64,000 nt of DNA from Marinobacter nauticus (GCF_019801015.1 NZ_JAHVJZ010000001.1:496001-560000), one strand, 5' to 3'; positions 1-10,198 are shown, numbered from the stretch's first letter. Numbers and translations: made by a program. Notes: generated by a model not told the origin, from the letters alone.

Positions 1-3000
1 CTTACATCGACTATGTCGGTGTGAAGCGTTTTGATGACAATGGCCAGGTGATCGGCGAAGACCGCTTTATCGGTTTGTACGCTTCCTCCATGTACAACCG
101 CAGTCCCCGCGAAATCCCGCTGATTCGCCGTAAGCTCGAGCAGGTAGTGGCCCGTTCCGGGCTGGCGCCTCACAGCCATGACTACAAAGCTCTGATGAAC
201 ATCCTGGAAACCTATCCCCGGGATGAACTGATTCAGGCCAGCGAACAACAACTGTTTGATGGCGCCATGGGCATTCTGCATATGCAGGATCGCGACAAAG
301 TGCGCCTGTTTGTCCGCCGTGACCCCTTCGGCCGATTCTTCTCCGCTTTGGTGTTTACCACCAAAGAGCGCTACAACACCCAGCTTCGTATCAAGACCCA
401 GAAGCTGCTGGCGGAAGTGTTCCAGACCGAAGACGAAGTGGAGTTCACCACCTATTTCTCCGAATCCACGCTGGCGCGAACTCACTACCTGGTGAAGGTT
501 GAAGACAACAATATGGATATCGACGTAAAAGAGCTGGAAAACAACCTGGTTGAGCTGGCTCGCTCCTGGGAAGACAAGTTGGATAGCGCCCTGGTGGAAA
601 GCCGCGGCGAAGCACAGGGCAAACAACTGACCCGTCGCTTTGTGAATGCGTTCCCGCGCAGCTACAAGGAAGACGTCCTGCCCAGTGCTGCGCTGGTTGA
701 CATCGAGCATCTGGAAAAGCTCGAAACCGCCGATGAGCTGGGCATGCTGTTTTACCAGCCCCAGGAACGTGCGCTGGGCAGTAAGCAGGTGTGCCTGAAG
801 CTGTTCCACAAAAACGAGCCCATTCACCTGTCCGACGTTCTGCCGATGCTGGAAAACTTCGGTCTGCGGGTGATCGGTGAGCGCCCGTACCAGGTGGTTA
901 CCGGTGACGGCCAGGAGTACTGGATCCTCGATTTCTCAATGACCCTGAAGGGGGAAGTGAAGGAAGAGATCAGCTCCTACCAGGCGCGATTCCAGGATGC
1001 GCTGGGTAAGGTCTGGTCCGGCGATTATGAAGACGATGGTTTTAACCATCTGGTGCTCTCTGCCGGGTTGACTGGCCGTGAAGTCACTGTGCTGCGGGCT
1101 TACGCAAAGTATATGCGTCAGATTGGGGTCACCTTCTCGCAGGAATACATCGCCGAAACTCTCGATAAATATCCCCACATTGCCCGTCTGCTGGTGGACA
1201 TGTTTACCCGCCGCTTTAATCCAAAGAGCCGCGCGAACCGTGGCCTGGAAAAGCAGCTGACCCAGGTGGAAGAGTACCTGGATGACGTGGCCAATCTGGA
1301 TGATGACCGCATCATCCGTCGCTATGTTGAGCTCATTGAGGCGACACTGCGCACCAACTTCTACCAGCCCAAGCAGGACGGTGACGACAAGGCTTACGTC
1401 TCCTTTAAGGTACAACCGGAACGCATCCCCGAGATGCCGCTGCCGCTGCCCAAGTTCGAGATCTTCGTTTATTCGCCGCGGATGGAAGGTGTTCACCTGC
1501 GGGGTGGCAAAGTGGCCCGGGGTGGTTTGCGCTGGTCCGATCGTCGCGAAGATTTCCGCACCGAAGTACTGGGCCTGGTGAAAGCCCAGCAGGTGAAGAA
1601 CACCGTTATTGTGCCGTCCGGCGCCAAGGGTGGCTTTGTCTGCAAACAGCTGCCGACCGAACGTGAAGCGATGCTGGCGGAAGGTCAGGATTGCTACCGC
1701 ATGTTTATCCGTGCGCTGCTGGATGTCAGCGACAACATTGAGCAGGGCGAAATTGTGCCGCCGGCCAATGTGGTCCGCCACGATGAGGACGACCCGTACC
1801 TGGTGGTGGCCGCCGATAAAGGCACCGCGACTTTCTCCGACATCGCCAACAGCATCTCCGAAGAGTACGGTTTCTGGTTGGGTGACGCCTTTGCCTCCGG
1901 TGGCCAGTACGGTTACGACCACAAAAAGATGGGCATCACCGCCCGCGGTGGTTGGGAATCCGTTAAGCGACACTTCCGTGAGATGGGCGTCGATTGTCAA
2001 ACCACCGACTTTACCTGCCTGGCGGTAGGGGACATGGCCGGTGACGTGTTTGGTAACGGCATGCTGCTGTCCCGCCACACGCGCCTGGTGGCGGCGTTCA
2101 ACCATATGCACATCTTTATCGACCCGAATCCGGACGCCGCTAGCAGCTACGAAGAGCGCGATCGCCTGTTCAAACTGCCGCGTTCCAGCTGGGAAGATTA
2201 CAACGCCGAGCTGATTTCTGAGGGTGGCGGTGTATTCAACCGCGCTGCCAAGGCGATCAAACTGTCACCGCAGATGAAGAGCATGCTGGGCACCAAGAAA
2301 GCCCAGATGACCCCCAACGAGCTGATTCAGCAACTGCTTCAGATGGACGTTGATCTGTTGTGGAATGGCGGCATCGGTACCTACGTCAAAGGCGCCGGAG
2401 AAAGCCACATCGAAGTGGGTGACCGGGCCAATGACGCGGTGCGCATCAACGGCACGCAGCTCAAAGCGAAGATTGTGGGCGAGGGCGGCAACCTGGGCCT
2501 GACCCAGCTGGGCCGTATTGAGTACGCCCAGAACGGCGGCCGCATTAACACCGACTTTGTCGACAACGTTGGTGGTGTGGATTGCTCCGATAACGAAGTG
2601 AACATCAAGATTCTTCTGAATCGACTGGTTGCTGAAGGCGAGATGACCGTTAAGCAGCGTAACCAGGTGCTGATGGAGATGACCGATGAGGTGGCGGAAA
2701 TTGTACTGGAAGATTGCCGCAACCAGACCTTGTCCATCTCGGTCACCGAAGCGCGTAACGGCGAGCAGCTGAAAGAGCAGATCCGCTTTATCCATTACCT
2801 GGAGAAAGAGGGCAAGCTGGATCGCGCGCTGGAGTTCCTGCCGACTGACGAAGAGCTGTCTGAGCGTATGGCGGCTGGTAACGGCCTGACCCGTCCGGAG
2901 CTGTCGGTACTGGTTGCGTACGCCAAGATGGTACTGAAAGAGCAGCTGGTGGATCCGGCAGTGACCGAAGAAGCGACCATCGCCCAACGACTGATTGATT

Positions 3001-3932
3001 ACTTCCCGGTGCGCTTGCAGGACAAATACAGCGCCTGGATGAAAGAGCACCCGCTGCGCGCCGAAATCATCGCCACCAGCCTGGCCAACGACATCATCAA
3101 CAACATGGGGCTGAACTTCATCCAGCGTATGCAGGATGAGACAGGTGCCTCAGTCTCGGAAGTGGCACTAAGCTATACTATTGCCGCCCAAGTGTTTGGC
3201 TTAGATAGCATTAAGGCGCAGATCATTGAGCATAACGGCGTTGTCGATGCCGAGCGGCAGCACGCGATGCTCTACCAGCTGCAGCGTACCGTACGCCGTG
3301 CAACACGCTGGTTCCTGCGCCACCGCACTGGCAACCTGGATGTATCCGGCAGTGTCGCCTTCTTCCGTCCGGTGGTGGAAGAGCTCAATCAGAGCTTTGA
3401 CTCCCTGCTGCAGGAAGAGGAAGCACAGGGTATCCGTGCCCGCGCCGAGGTTTTGGTGGAAGCCGGGGTTAACACCGAGCTTGCCAATACTGTTGGCCGA
3501 CTGAGCACGCTGTTCTCCGCGCTGGACCTGGCAGAGATCGCCAAAGAGGACGACAAACCCGTCTCTCTGGTGGCCGAAACCTACTTCCGTCTGGGTGCAG
3601 GAATCGAGCTGCACTGGTTCCTGGAGCAGATCAACGAACAGCCGGTGGCAAATCACTGGCAAGCGTTGGCCCGCGCCGGATTCCGTGAAGAGCTGGATTG
3701 GCTGCAGCGCCGTTTGACCCTCGTGGTGCTGCGCAACTGTGGTGCCCAGTGCCAGGCGGACGCTATCATTGAGCAGTGGGTAAATGACAATAACGCAACC
3801 CTGGATCGCTGGTTGCACATGATGGCGGAGTTCCGCACCTCCAAGAGTCACGAGTCCTCCAAGTTCTCCGTGGCACTGCGTGAGCTGAACCTGCTTATCA
3901 TGCGCTGCGACTCGATTACCGAGACGCGCTAA
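1..3932 (+). CDS. gdhB: NAD-specific glutamate dehydrogenase, large type (5' truncated)
   Basis: This is the C-terminal part of the roughly 1,600-residue NAD-dependent glutamate dehydrogenase, which converts glutamate to 2-oxoglutarate and ammonia. The frame is open to the first base of the window (about 1,309 residues visible), so the GTG at 21 is not the real start. The dehydrogenase core is recognisable by GGLRWSDRREDFRTEV, the lysine-bearing PSGAKGGF segment, and GDMAGDVFGNGML followed by IVGEGGNLGLTQ of the nucleotide-binding fold. A well-formed terminator follows, so it is transcribed separately from pyrD. A long antisense frame over it is a codon-bias shadow. The family call is firm; the symbol follows Shewanella/Pseudomonas usage. 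Confidence 0.95.
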   Translation, partial: YIDYVGVKRFDDNGQVIGEDRFIGLYASSMYNRSPREIPLIRRKLEQVVARSGLAPHSHDYKALMNILETYPRDELIQASEQQLFDGAMGILHMQDRDKVRLFVRRDPFGRFFSALVFTTKERYNTQLRIKTQKLLAEVFQTEDEVEFTTYFSESTLARTHYLVKVEDNNMDIDVKELENNLVELARSWEDKLDSALVESRGEAQGKQLTRRFVNAFPRSYKEDVLPSAALVDIEHLEKLETADELGMLFYQPQERALGSKQVCLKLFHKNEPIHLSDVLPMLENFGLRVIGERPYQVVTGDGQEYWILDFSMTLKGEVKEEISSYQARFQDALGKVWSGDYEDDGFNHLVLSAGLTGREVTVLRAYAKYMRQIGVTFSQEYIAETLDKYPHIARLLVDMFTRRFNPKSRANRGLEKQLTQVEEYLDDVANLDDDRIIRRYVELIEATLRTNFYQPKQDGDDKAYVSFKVQPERIPEMPLPLPKFEIFVYSPRMEGVHLRGGKVARGGLRWSDRREDFRTEVLGLVKAQQVKNTVIVPSGAKGGFVCKQLPTEREAMLAEGQDCYRMFIRALLDVSDNIEQGEIVPPANVVRHDEDDPYLVVAADKGTATFSDIANSISEEYGFWLGDAFASGGQYGYDHKKMGITARGGWESVKRHFREMGVDCQTTDFTCLAVGDMAGDVFGNGMLLSRHTRLVAAFNHMHIFIDPNPDAASSYEERDRLFKLPRSSWEDYNAELISEGGGVFNRAAKAIKLSPQMKSMLGTKKAQMTPNELIQQLLQMDVDLLWNGGIGTYVKGAGESHIEVGDRANDAVRINGTQLKAKIVGEGGNLGLTQLGRIEYAQNGGRINTDFVDNVGGVDCSDNEVNIKILLNRLVAEGEMTVKQRNQVLMEMTDEVAEIVLEDCRNQTLSISVTEARNGEQLKEQIRFIHYLEKEGKLDRALEFLPTDEELSERMAAGNGLTRPELSVLVAYAKMVLKEQLVDPAVTEEATIAQRLIDYFPVRLQDKYSAWMKEHPLRAEIIATSLANDIINNMGLNFIQRMQDETGASVSEVALSYTIAAQVFGLDSIKAQIIEHNGVVDAERQHAMLYQLQRTVRRATRWFLRHRTGNLDVSGSVAFFRPVVEELNQSFDSLLQEEEAQGIRARAEVLVEAGVNTELANTVGRLSTLFSALDLAEIAKEDDKPVSLVAETYFRLGAGIELHWFLEQINEQPVANHWQALARAGFREELDWLQRRLTLVVLRNCGAQCQADAIIEQWVNDNNATLDRWLHMMAEFRTSKSHESSKFSVALRELNLLIMRCDSITETR

Positions 3933-3950
3933 ACCAACGTTAGGGGAAAA

Positions 3951-3977
3951 GCCTCGGCCGTCGCCGAGGCTTTTTTT
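3951..3977 (+). terminator. Rho-independent terminator after gdhB
   Basis: An 8-bp stem GCCTCGGC/GCCGAGGC with a 4-base loop is followed by seven T. It lies between the gdhB stop and the pyrD ribosome binding site. Confidence 0.9.
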
Positions 3978-3992
3978 AGATCTGGAGAAAGA

Positions 3993-5018
3993 ATGTTTTA
4001 CCGCATCGCACAAAAGTTCCTGTTCCAAACCAATCCGGAATGGGCGCACGACTTCGCTATGGGCAGCCTGAGCCGTACCGCCAATACGCCGCTGGCTTGT
4101 TTCTACGCGCAGAACGTCCCACACGCCCCGGTGGAATTTATGGGCGTGCAGTTTCCCAACCCGGTCGGTCTGGCTGCTGGTATGGACAAAGACGGTGAGG
4201 CCATCGATGCGTTCGCCGCCATGGGCTTTGGCCACGTCGAAGTGGGCACCGTAACCCCGCGTCCCCAGCCGGGTAACGACATGCCGCGTCTGTTCCGCCT
4301 TAAGCCGGCCCGCGCCATCATCAACCGGATGGGCTTTAACAACAAAGGCGTGGATAACCTGGTTGCCAACATCAAAGCCTCAAACCCGGGCAACTGCGTT
4401 ATCGGTGTGAATATCGGTAAAAACAAGGACACGCCTCTGGAAGAGGGTAAGAACGACTACCTCATCTGCATGGAGAAGGTGTATGACGTCGCGGGCTACA
4501 TCGCCGTCAACATCTCTTCGCCCAACACTCCCGGTCTACGCACTCTGCAGTATGGGGAGATGCTGGATGACCTGCTGTCTTCGCTGAAAGCCAAGCAGCG
4601 TGAGCTGGCCGAGAAACACGGCAAGTATGTGCCGGTAGCGCTGAAGATTGCTCCGGACCTGTCTGACGAAGAGATCCGCCAGGTTGCGGCTTCTCTGATT
4701 CAGAATGAAATCGATGGTGTGATCGCCACCAATACGACTCTGGCCCGTGAAGGGGTAGAGCACCTGCCCGAGCATGGCGAAATGGGAGGGTTGTCCGGTG
4801 CGCCGTTGACCGAACGCTCCACCATCGTCATTGGTAAGCTGGCAGACGCACTGGAAGGCAAGCTGCCGATCCTGGGCGTGGGTGGCATCGACTCCGCTAA
4901 GGATGCCATGGATAAGCTGGATGCCGGCTCAAAAATGGTACAGATTTATACCGGATTTATTTATAACGGCCCGGAATTGGTTAAATCGATCACCGAAGCC
5001 TATCTGAAGCGGAAATAA
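3993..5018 (+). CDS. pyrD: Dihydroorotate dehydrogenase (quinone), class 2
   Basis: PyrD oxidises dihydroorotate to orotate in pyrimidine synthesis and passes electrons to membrane quinones. The 341-residue length is typical of class 2. The N-terminal membrane-associating helices are followed by the FMN barrel with [52 protein letters not shown], the SSPNTPGLR segment carrying the catalytic serine of class 2 enzymes, [13 protein letters not shown] and the phosphate-binding LGVGGI. The start is supported by GGAGA six bases upstream of the ATG. It sits before zapC as in enterobacteria and is flanked by terminators. Confidence 0.97.
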   Translation: MFYRIAQKFLFQTNPEWAHDFAMGSLSRTANTPLACFYAQNVPHAPVEFMGVQFPNPVGLAAGMDKDGEAIDAFAAMGFGHVEVGTVTPRPQPGNDMPRLFRLKPARAIINRMGFNNKGVDNLVANIKASNPGNCVIGVNIGKNKDTPLEEGKNDYLICMEKVYDVAGYIAVNISSPNTPGLRTLQYGEMLDDLLSSLKAKQRELAEKHGKYVPVALKIAPDLSDEEIRQVAASLIQNEIDGVIATNTTLAREGVEHLPEHGEMGGLSGAPLTERSTIVIGKLADALEGKLPILGVGGIDSAKDAMDKLDAGSKMVQIYTGFIYNGPELVKSITEAYLKRK

Positions 5019-5034
5019 ATAACAGCCGTTAAAT

Positions 5035-5058
5035 AAAAGGGGCTTCGGCCCCTTTTTT
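5035..5058 (+). terminator. Terminator after pyrD
   Basis: A 9-bp stem AAAAGGGGC/GCCCCTTTT with a TTCG tetraloop runs into further T. This is a strong intrinsic terminator shape. Confidence 0.9.
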
Positions 5059-5116
5059 GATCGGCGATCTCAGATCCGATCGAGGATCAAAATGGTGATC
5101 ACCTAAGATCCTGATC
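5059..5116. promoter_or_regulatory. Cluster of eight GATC (Dam) sites upstream of zapC
   Basis: GATC occurs at 5059, 5066, 5073, 5078, 5085, 5097, 5107 and 5113: eight sites in 58 bases, against about one per 256 expected. The spacings are 5-12 bases. The block lies between the pyrD terminator and the likely zapC promoter. In organisms with Dam and SeqA such clusters bind SeqA or mark hemimethylated DNA. Whether this host has either protein cannot be seen here. Confidence 0.75.
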
Positions 5117-5142
5117 CGGAAAGAATAAATATTAATCGGTGC

Positions 5143-5172
5143 TTGTAAATCGTTCATTTAGTGGTCTAATAT
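5143..5172 (+). promoter_or_regulatory. Candidate sigma-70 promoter of zapC
   Basis: TTGTAA at 5143-5148 and TAATAT at 5167-5172 are separated by 18 bases and lie 30 bases before the zapC start, just downstream of the GATC cluster. Confidence 0.5.
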
Positions 5173-5201
5173 AACACTGGGCTGGGAATGGAATAATCGT
5201 C

Positions 5202-5741
5202 ATGTACATTACACCGGAGCCTTCATGGGCATGGATGTATCATCATGAAGAAGAAAAGTTAGCGTTAGAATTGGGCGAAGATTGGTTATTTCTTACGCCG
5301 TTTTGCGCGCGTCTGCTTATTCCCGATAGTTTGCACGGGTCTGCGTTTTCAGCAGAACATGCAGACTATTATGAGAATGTGCTTACTCGTTTGCGTAAGC
5401 AGGTTCCCCAGAGTGCGCCAGAGTTAGTGCAAATTGCGCTTAATATGACCGCTGCGCATTTTTTCAGCCTGCCGATGATGCCGAAGAGCTGGCATTTTCG
5501 CACCAGTGATCAAATCGCCTATGCCTGCGAAGGCAAACTGGTAGAACTGAATACCGGTGAGCACCGTGCCCGTTTTGTTGTGGTGGAAGGGGGCGAACAG
5601 TCCTCGTTGGTGATGTTACTGGATGGCTCATTGCCACTCGGAAACAAAAAGAGCATGAACCAATTCGATCTGATTAAGGTGATGAACGATCGATTGGCGC
5701 CCTGCAAGATAGCTCGAAATAAAGGCATTGCCGCAGCATGA
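5202..5741 (+). CDS. zapC: Cell division protein ZapC
   Basis: ZapC binds FtsZ and promotes bundling of protofilaments at the division ring. The 179-residue protein begins MYITPEPSWAWMYHHEEEKL. It keeps the family pattern of an aromatic-rich N-terminus, a central MPKSWHF block and a C-terminal IKVMNDRLAPC (IKIMNDRLKP in E. coli, from memory). It follows pyrD, as in E. coli. The ATG is preceded by a modest GGGAATGGA. The leader is AT-rich and carries the GATC cluster, so expression may respond to replication or methylation state (inference). Confidence 0.9.
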   Translation: MYITPEPSWAWMYHHEEEKLALELGEDWLFLTPFCARLLIPDSLHGSAFSAEHADYYENVLTRLRKQVPQSAPELVQIALNMTAAHFFSLPMMPKSWHFRTSDQIAYACEGKLVELNTGEHRARFVVVEGGEQSSLVMLLDGSLPLGNKKSMNQFDLIKVMNDRLAPCKIARNKGIAAA

Positions 5742-5747
5742 ATCTCT

Positions 5748-5780
5748 ACGCCCCGCATCGCCGGGGCGTACGTTATTTCC
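5748..5780 (+). terminator. Possible weak terminator after zapC
   Basis: An 8-bp stem ACGCCCCG/CGGGGCGT lies at 5748-5769 with a 6-base loop. The following bases are only moderately T-rich, so termination strength is uncertain. Confidence 0.4.
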
Positions 5781-5850
5781 TTCCTGAATACTTTCCTCCA
5801 GCCTCGGCAACTACACTCCTCTCATCCATTCGGCTTTAAGGCGTTACGCC

Positions 5851-7047
5851 ATGCACAGAGTTGTTGTAGCGGTGTGTATTGCACTCATCTCATTAGTGGC
5901 TTGCACAACGCTTGACCGCGCACCGGTGCCTGAGGCTCAGGTTAACGAGGTGACGGTACTGGGTCGTGACGATCTTCGTTACTGGGGCGATAAGGTTGGC
6001 GTAGCGCCGGCTCAATTGCTGGAAAAATATGGGCGCCTGGAGAGCCACTTCCCGGGGATTATGCACCGTGAACACCATTATCTGGTGCTGTCCGGAGGGG
6101 CCGAAAATGGCGCTTACGGTGCCGGTGTACTGACTGGCTGGACGGAAACCGGCGAGCGCCCGGAGTTCACCCTGGTAACGGGCATCAGCACCGGCGCCTT
6201 AATCGCGCCTTTTGCGTTTCTTGGCAGTGACTACGATGCCCAGTTGAGGACGCTCTACACCACAATGGGGTCCGACGATCTGTTTGAGCGCAAAGGGTGG
6301 CTGTCGATTCTTGGCTCCGACTCGATGGCCGACACTTCGCCGTTTCAAAATCAGATTGCCCGATTCCTGACAGACGCCGTACTGGATGCCATCGCAGCGG
6401 AGTATCTGCGGGGGCGTCAGCTCTATATCGGCACCACGAACCTGGATGCTGCTCGACCAGTGGTCTGGAACATCACCCGAATCGCTGCCTCCGGCCACCC
6501 CGACGCCTACCCGCTGATCCGTTCTCTCTTTCTGGCATCAGCGGCACTGCCGGGTATGTTTCCCCCCGTGTATGTGCCGGTTGAAGGCAATCACAATCAG
6601 CCATTGGATGAAATGCATGTGGATGGCGGGGTCACAGCGCAGTTGTTCTTTATCCCCGGGGATGTGGATTGGCAGGCAATGCAAACCCTGCTGGACGTCC
6701 AGGGAACACCCACACTTTACGTGATCCGAAACGCCAAGATGGACGCCAAATACCAGCCGGTGGCCCCAAACCTGATGGCCATAGGCGGACGAACCATCGG
6801 CTCTCTGATCCGCACCCAGGGCATGGGTGATATCTACCGTTTGTTGTACTTGAGTGAGCGTGACCATATCCGCCTTAAAGCGACCTGGATCCCGGCCGAC
6901 GCGGTAACGGATGTGAAGATCGATGAGGTGTTTGATACCGACTATATGCGCGCCCTTTTTGAATACGGGCGGCAAAAGGCACTGGCGGGAGAGATTTGGC
7001 TGGGAGACAGCGACAGGCTGAACAAACAGACCGAGCGGGCCCAGTAA
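5851..7047 (+). CDS. Patatin-like phospholipase lipoprotein
   Basis: A 398-residue serine hydrolase of the patatin family, probably acting on lipids in the envelope. A lipoprotein signal with lipobox LVAC gives a predicted lipidated Cys18. The patatin core has the oxyanion glycine-rich loop SGGAENGAYGAG (about 81-92), the nucleophile elbow GISTG with Ser113, and the catalytic aspartate in VDGG (Asp258). All catalytic elements are present. It stands alone between zapC and the tRNA array. Its substrate cannot be inferred. Confidence 0.88.
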   Translation: MHRVVVAVCIALISLVACTTLDRAPVPEAQVNEVTVLGRDDLRYWGDKVGVAPAQLLEKYGRLESHFPGIMHREHHYLVLSGGAENGAYGAGVLTGWTETGERPEFTLVTGISTGALIAPFAFLGSDYDAQLRTLYTTMGSDDLFERKGWLSILGSDSMADTSPFQNQIARFLTDAVLDAIAAEYLRGRQLYIGTTNLDAARPVVWNITRIAASGHPDAYPLIRSLFLASAALPGMFPPVYVPVEGNHNQPLDEMHVDGGVTAQLFFIPGDVDWQAMQTLLDVQGTPTLYVIRNAKMDAKYQPVAPNLMAIGGRTIGSLIRTQGMGDIYRLLYLSERDHIRLKATWIPADAVTDVKIDEVFDTDYMRALFEYGRQKALAGEIWLGDSDRLNKQTERAQ

Positions 7048-7140
7048 TGAATCCATCTATGGTTAAGCGGTCGCTCTCAAAGAGCAATGTGAATTGACTG
7101 CCGGGCGGTCAGCCTGAAGGCAATAGGGCAGGGGACAGGC

Positions 7141-7172
7141 ACAAAAAAAGCCAACTTGATGTTGGCTTTTTT
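7141..7172. terminator. Bidirectional terminator between patatin gene and tRNA array
   Basis: The hairpin AAAAGCCAAC/GTTGGCTTTT with a 5-base loop has an A-run on one side and a T-run on the other. It can end the patatin transcript (+) and the tRNA array transcript (-). Confidence 0.85.
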
Positions 7173-7222
7173 TGCGGCGATGGCCTGAGGTCTGTGAAGA
7201 CAGGTTCAGATCATCCAGAAAG

Positions 7223-7299
<77 letters not shown>

Positions 7300-7329
7300 T
7301 CCGAGTATCGTTTTACTTCTGAAGGGAAG

Positions 7330-7406
<77 letters not shown>

Positions 7407-7437
7407 TCCGAGTATCGTTTTGCTTCTGAAGGGAAGT

Positions 7438-7457
7438 TGGTTGCGGGGGCCGGATTT
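7438..7457 (-). pseudogene. Fragment of tRNA-fMet 3' end
   Basis: The 20 bases matching the initiator tRNA 3' end (CCA, acceptor strand and part of the T arm) break off into unrelated sequence. The expected copy is missing. It marks the junction of an internal duplication in the array. Confidence 0.8.
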
Positions 7458-7471
7458 AACGGGCCGTCCCA

Positions 7472-7519
7472 CGGCGATGGCCTGAGGGTTATGAAGACCG
7501 GTTCAGATCATCTAGAAAG
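7472..7519. repeat. Internal copy of the array's 3' flank (paired with 7175-7222)
   Basis: These 48 bases match the segment at 7175-7222 that lies between the terminator and the last tRNA, at the same length with about six differences. The 3' flank of the array has therefore been duplicated inside it, next to the tRNA fragment, pointing to growth by unequal recombination. Confidence 0.85.
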
Positions 7520-7596
<77 letters not shown>

Positions 7597-7627
7597 TCCG
7601 AGTATCGTTTTGCTTCTGAAGGGAAGT

Positions 7628-7704
<77 letters not shown>

Positions 7705-7735
7705 TCCGAGTATCGTTTTGCTTCTGAAGGGAAGT

Positions 7736-7812
<77 letters not shown>

Positions 7813-7839
7813 TCCGATTGTGTGGCTTCTGAAGAGAAC

Positions 7840-7916
<77 letters not shown>

Positions 7917-7934
7917 TCCTCAAAAGCGGGGCGT

Positions 7935-7963
7935 ATCATAGGGTCTGAGGTCCGGCCATGCAA
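7935..7963 (-). promoter_or_regulatory. Strong promoter of the tRNA-fMet array
   Basis: On the minus strand TTGCAT (7958-7963), a 17-base spacer and TATGAT (7935-7940) are followed by the GC-rich discriminator ACGCCCCGC. GC-rich discriminators are typical of stringently controlled stable-RNA promoters. Confidence 0.85.
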
Positions 7964-8095
7964 GCGGAAATTCGATTAAGCCGTTCCGTTCGTTCAGATT
8001 TTGTGCCAACGGCGTTTTGGCTATATAGGAGGGGGTGTCGCAGGGGAAATCCCGGTATACTAGGCGTTTTGTTAGCGAATTAAGATATCCAATTC

Positions 8096-10198
8096 ATGAA
8101 GCGCTTTTATGCTGCCACCCCCAAAGGGCTGGAATACCTGCTGGTCGATGAACTGACCGCGCTTGGGGCCTCAGAGGTCAAAGAAGGCCAGGCCGTAGTC
8201 CACTTTAAAGCGGAATTGGATACCGCGTACCGCATCTGTCTATGGAGCCGTCTGGCCAGCCGCGTTGTGCTGGTGCTGGACGAGATGCTCGCCAAGACGG
8301 CCGATCAGATCTACGACGGCGTTAAAGGCATCTACTGGCCGGGGGTGTTCACCCCGAAAAGCGACTTTGCTGTGGATTTCCACGGTGGCAACCGCGAGAT
8401 CCGCAACAGCCAGTTTGGCGCACTGAAAGTCAAAGATGGCATCGTGGATGCCTTCGTTGAAGCCCTTGGTAACCGCCCCACGGTATCCAAGCAGTCCCCC
8501 CAAATCCGAATCGATTGCGCATTGCGTGGTGACAAGTTGCTGGTGGGTCTGAACCTGACCGGTGCTGCGATGCACCAGCGTGGTTACCGTCTCGATAAAG
8601 GCAAAGCCCCAATGCGCGAAAACCTGGCCGCTGCAGTATTGATGCGCAGCGGCTGGGCGCAGGACACTCAGAAACCGCTGATCGACCCGTTCTGTGGTTC
8701 CGGTACGTTGCTGATTGAAGCGGCGCTGATGGCCACCGATACCGCACCGTTATTGGAGCGCGAGCGTTGGGGCTTTGACCACTGGGTTGGCCACCAGCCG
8801 ATGCTGTGGCGCGAGATCCTGACCGAAGCCAAGGTGCGCGCCAACCGCGGCATGGGCCAGTGCAAAACCCGCTTTATCGGTCGTGACATCAACCGGCGGG
8901 TGCTGGCCATTGCGAAAGAGAACGCCGAACGTGCCGGCGTTGATGGTCTGATTCAGTTTGAGGGCGGTGACGCCACTCATATGCCTTCTCCGCCCGCCAC
9001 GCCAGGTTATGTGGTTGCCAACCCTCCTTACGGCGAGCGCCTCGGCGACATGCCGTCATTGCTGCATCTGTTCGCCAGTCTGGGTCAGCAGTTCAAGGCA
9101 GAGTGGGCCGGCTGGAACGTCAGCCTGCTGTGCAGTGACCCGATGCTGCTGGGCGCATTGCGCCTGAAAGCTGACAAACAGTACAAGCTGTACAACGGGG
9201 CGCTGGAAGTGATGCTGGCCAACTACAGCATTATTGAAGGCGGAGCAGGGCGCGCTTTCGGTGAGGACTTTGCTAACCGGCTTAAGAAAAACCTTAAGCA
9301 GCTGAAAAAGTGGGTTAAGCAGGAAGGCATCGAATGCTACCGCGTCTATGACGCCGATCTGCCGGAATACAACGTCGCCATCGACTTGTATCAGGACTGG
9401 GTGGTCGTGCAGGAGTACGCCCCGCCGAAGACGGTGCCGGAACAGAAAGCGCGTCAGCGTCTGATCGACGTGTTACTGCATCTGCCTGACGTACTGGAGG
9501 TGGATCCCAAGCAGGTGATCGTCAAGGTTCGTCAGCAGCAGAAAGGCAAAGGGCAGTACGAGAAGCTTGATCAGGAACATCACGAACTGAAAGTCAGCGA
9601 GTACGGCGCCCGGTTCCTGGTGAACCTCACTGACTATCTGGACACCGGTCTGTTCCTGGACCATCGACTGGCACGCCGCTATATCCAGGAAAACGCTAAA
9701 GATAAGCGTTTCCTGAACCTGTTTGCTTATACCGGCAGTGCGTCCGTTCATGCTGCTATCGGCGGTGCCCGCGCCACGACCACCGTGGATATGTCCAAGA
9801 CCTATCTGCGCTGGGCTGAGGACAACTTTGCCGTTAACCGCCTCAAGGGCCGCCAACACCGCTTTATCCAGGCGGACTGTCTGGCCTGGCTGGAAGGGTG
9901 TGAAGAGCAGTTCGACTTTATCTTTATCGATCCGCCAACCTTCTCCAACTCCAAGCGAATGGAGAAGACCTTTGACGTGCAGCGAGATCACCTGTGGCTG
10001 ATGACCCAGCTGAAGCGCATTCTGACGCCGGGTGGCCAAATCCTGTTCTCCAACAACAAGCGCCATTTCAAGATGGACGAGGAGGGGATTGCAGCACTCG
10101 GCCTGAAAGCCACGAACGTGACCGCGAAAACGCAATCGCCGGACTTTGCCAGAAACAAGCACATCCACAACGCCTGGGTACTGCATCATGTCGAATGA
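8096..10198 (+). CDS. rlmL: Bifunctional 23S rRNA methyltransferase RlmKL
   Basis: The fused enzyme makes m2G2445 and m7G2069 in 23S rRNA. The 700-residue length matches E. coli RlmKL. An N-terminal THUMP region (about 45-155) leads to a methyltransferase domain with FCGSGTLLIEAA and the amino-methylation motif NPPYGERLG (about 309-317). The C-terminal RlmK half has FLNLFAYTGSASVHAA and DPPTFSNSKR (about 612-621). The gene is divergent from the tRNA-fMet promoter. The next gene starts inside its last codons, so it heads an operon with the glutaredoxin-like gene and uup. Confidence 0.96.
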   Translation: MKRFYAATPKGLEYLLVDELTALGASEVKEGQAVVHFKAELDTAYRICLWSRLASRVVLVLDEMLAKTADQIYDGVKGIYWPGVFTPKSDFAVDFHGGNREIRNSQFGALKVKDGIVDAFVEALGNRPTVSKQSPQIRIDCALRGDKLLVGLNLTGAAMHQRGYRLDKGKAPMRENLAAAVLMRSGWAQDTQKPLIDPFCGSGTLLIEAALMATDTAPLLERERWGFDHWVGHQPMLWREILTEAKVRANRGMGQCKTRFIGRDINRRVLAIAKENAERAGVDGLIQFEGGDATHMPSPPATPGYVVANPPYGERLGDMPSLLHLFASLGQQFKAEWAGWNVSLLCSDPMLLGALRLKADKQYKLYNGALEVMLANYSIIEGGAGRAFGEDFANRLKKNLKQLKKWVKQEGIECYRVYDADLPEYNVAIDLYQDWVVVQEYAPPKTVPEQKARQRLIDVLLHLPDVLEVDPKQVIVKVRQQQKGKGQYEKLDQEHHELKVSEYGARFLVNLTDYLDTGLFLDHRLARRYIQENAKDKRFLNLFAYTGSASVHAAIGGARATTTVDMSKTYLRWAEDNFAVNRLKGRQHRFIQADCLAWLEGCEEQFDFIFIDPPTFSNSKRMEKTFDVQRDHLWLMTQLKRILTPGGQILFSNNKRHFKMDEEGIAALGLKATNVTAKTQSPDFARNKHIHNAWVLHHVE

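Noticed and set aside
936-2111. 391-residue minus-strand frame
   Set aside because: It lies wholly inside gdhB and follows its codon phase; the sense frame has conserved motifs, the antisense has none.
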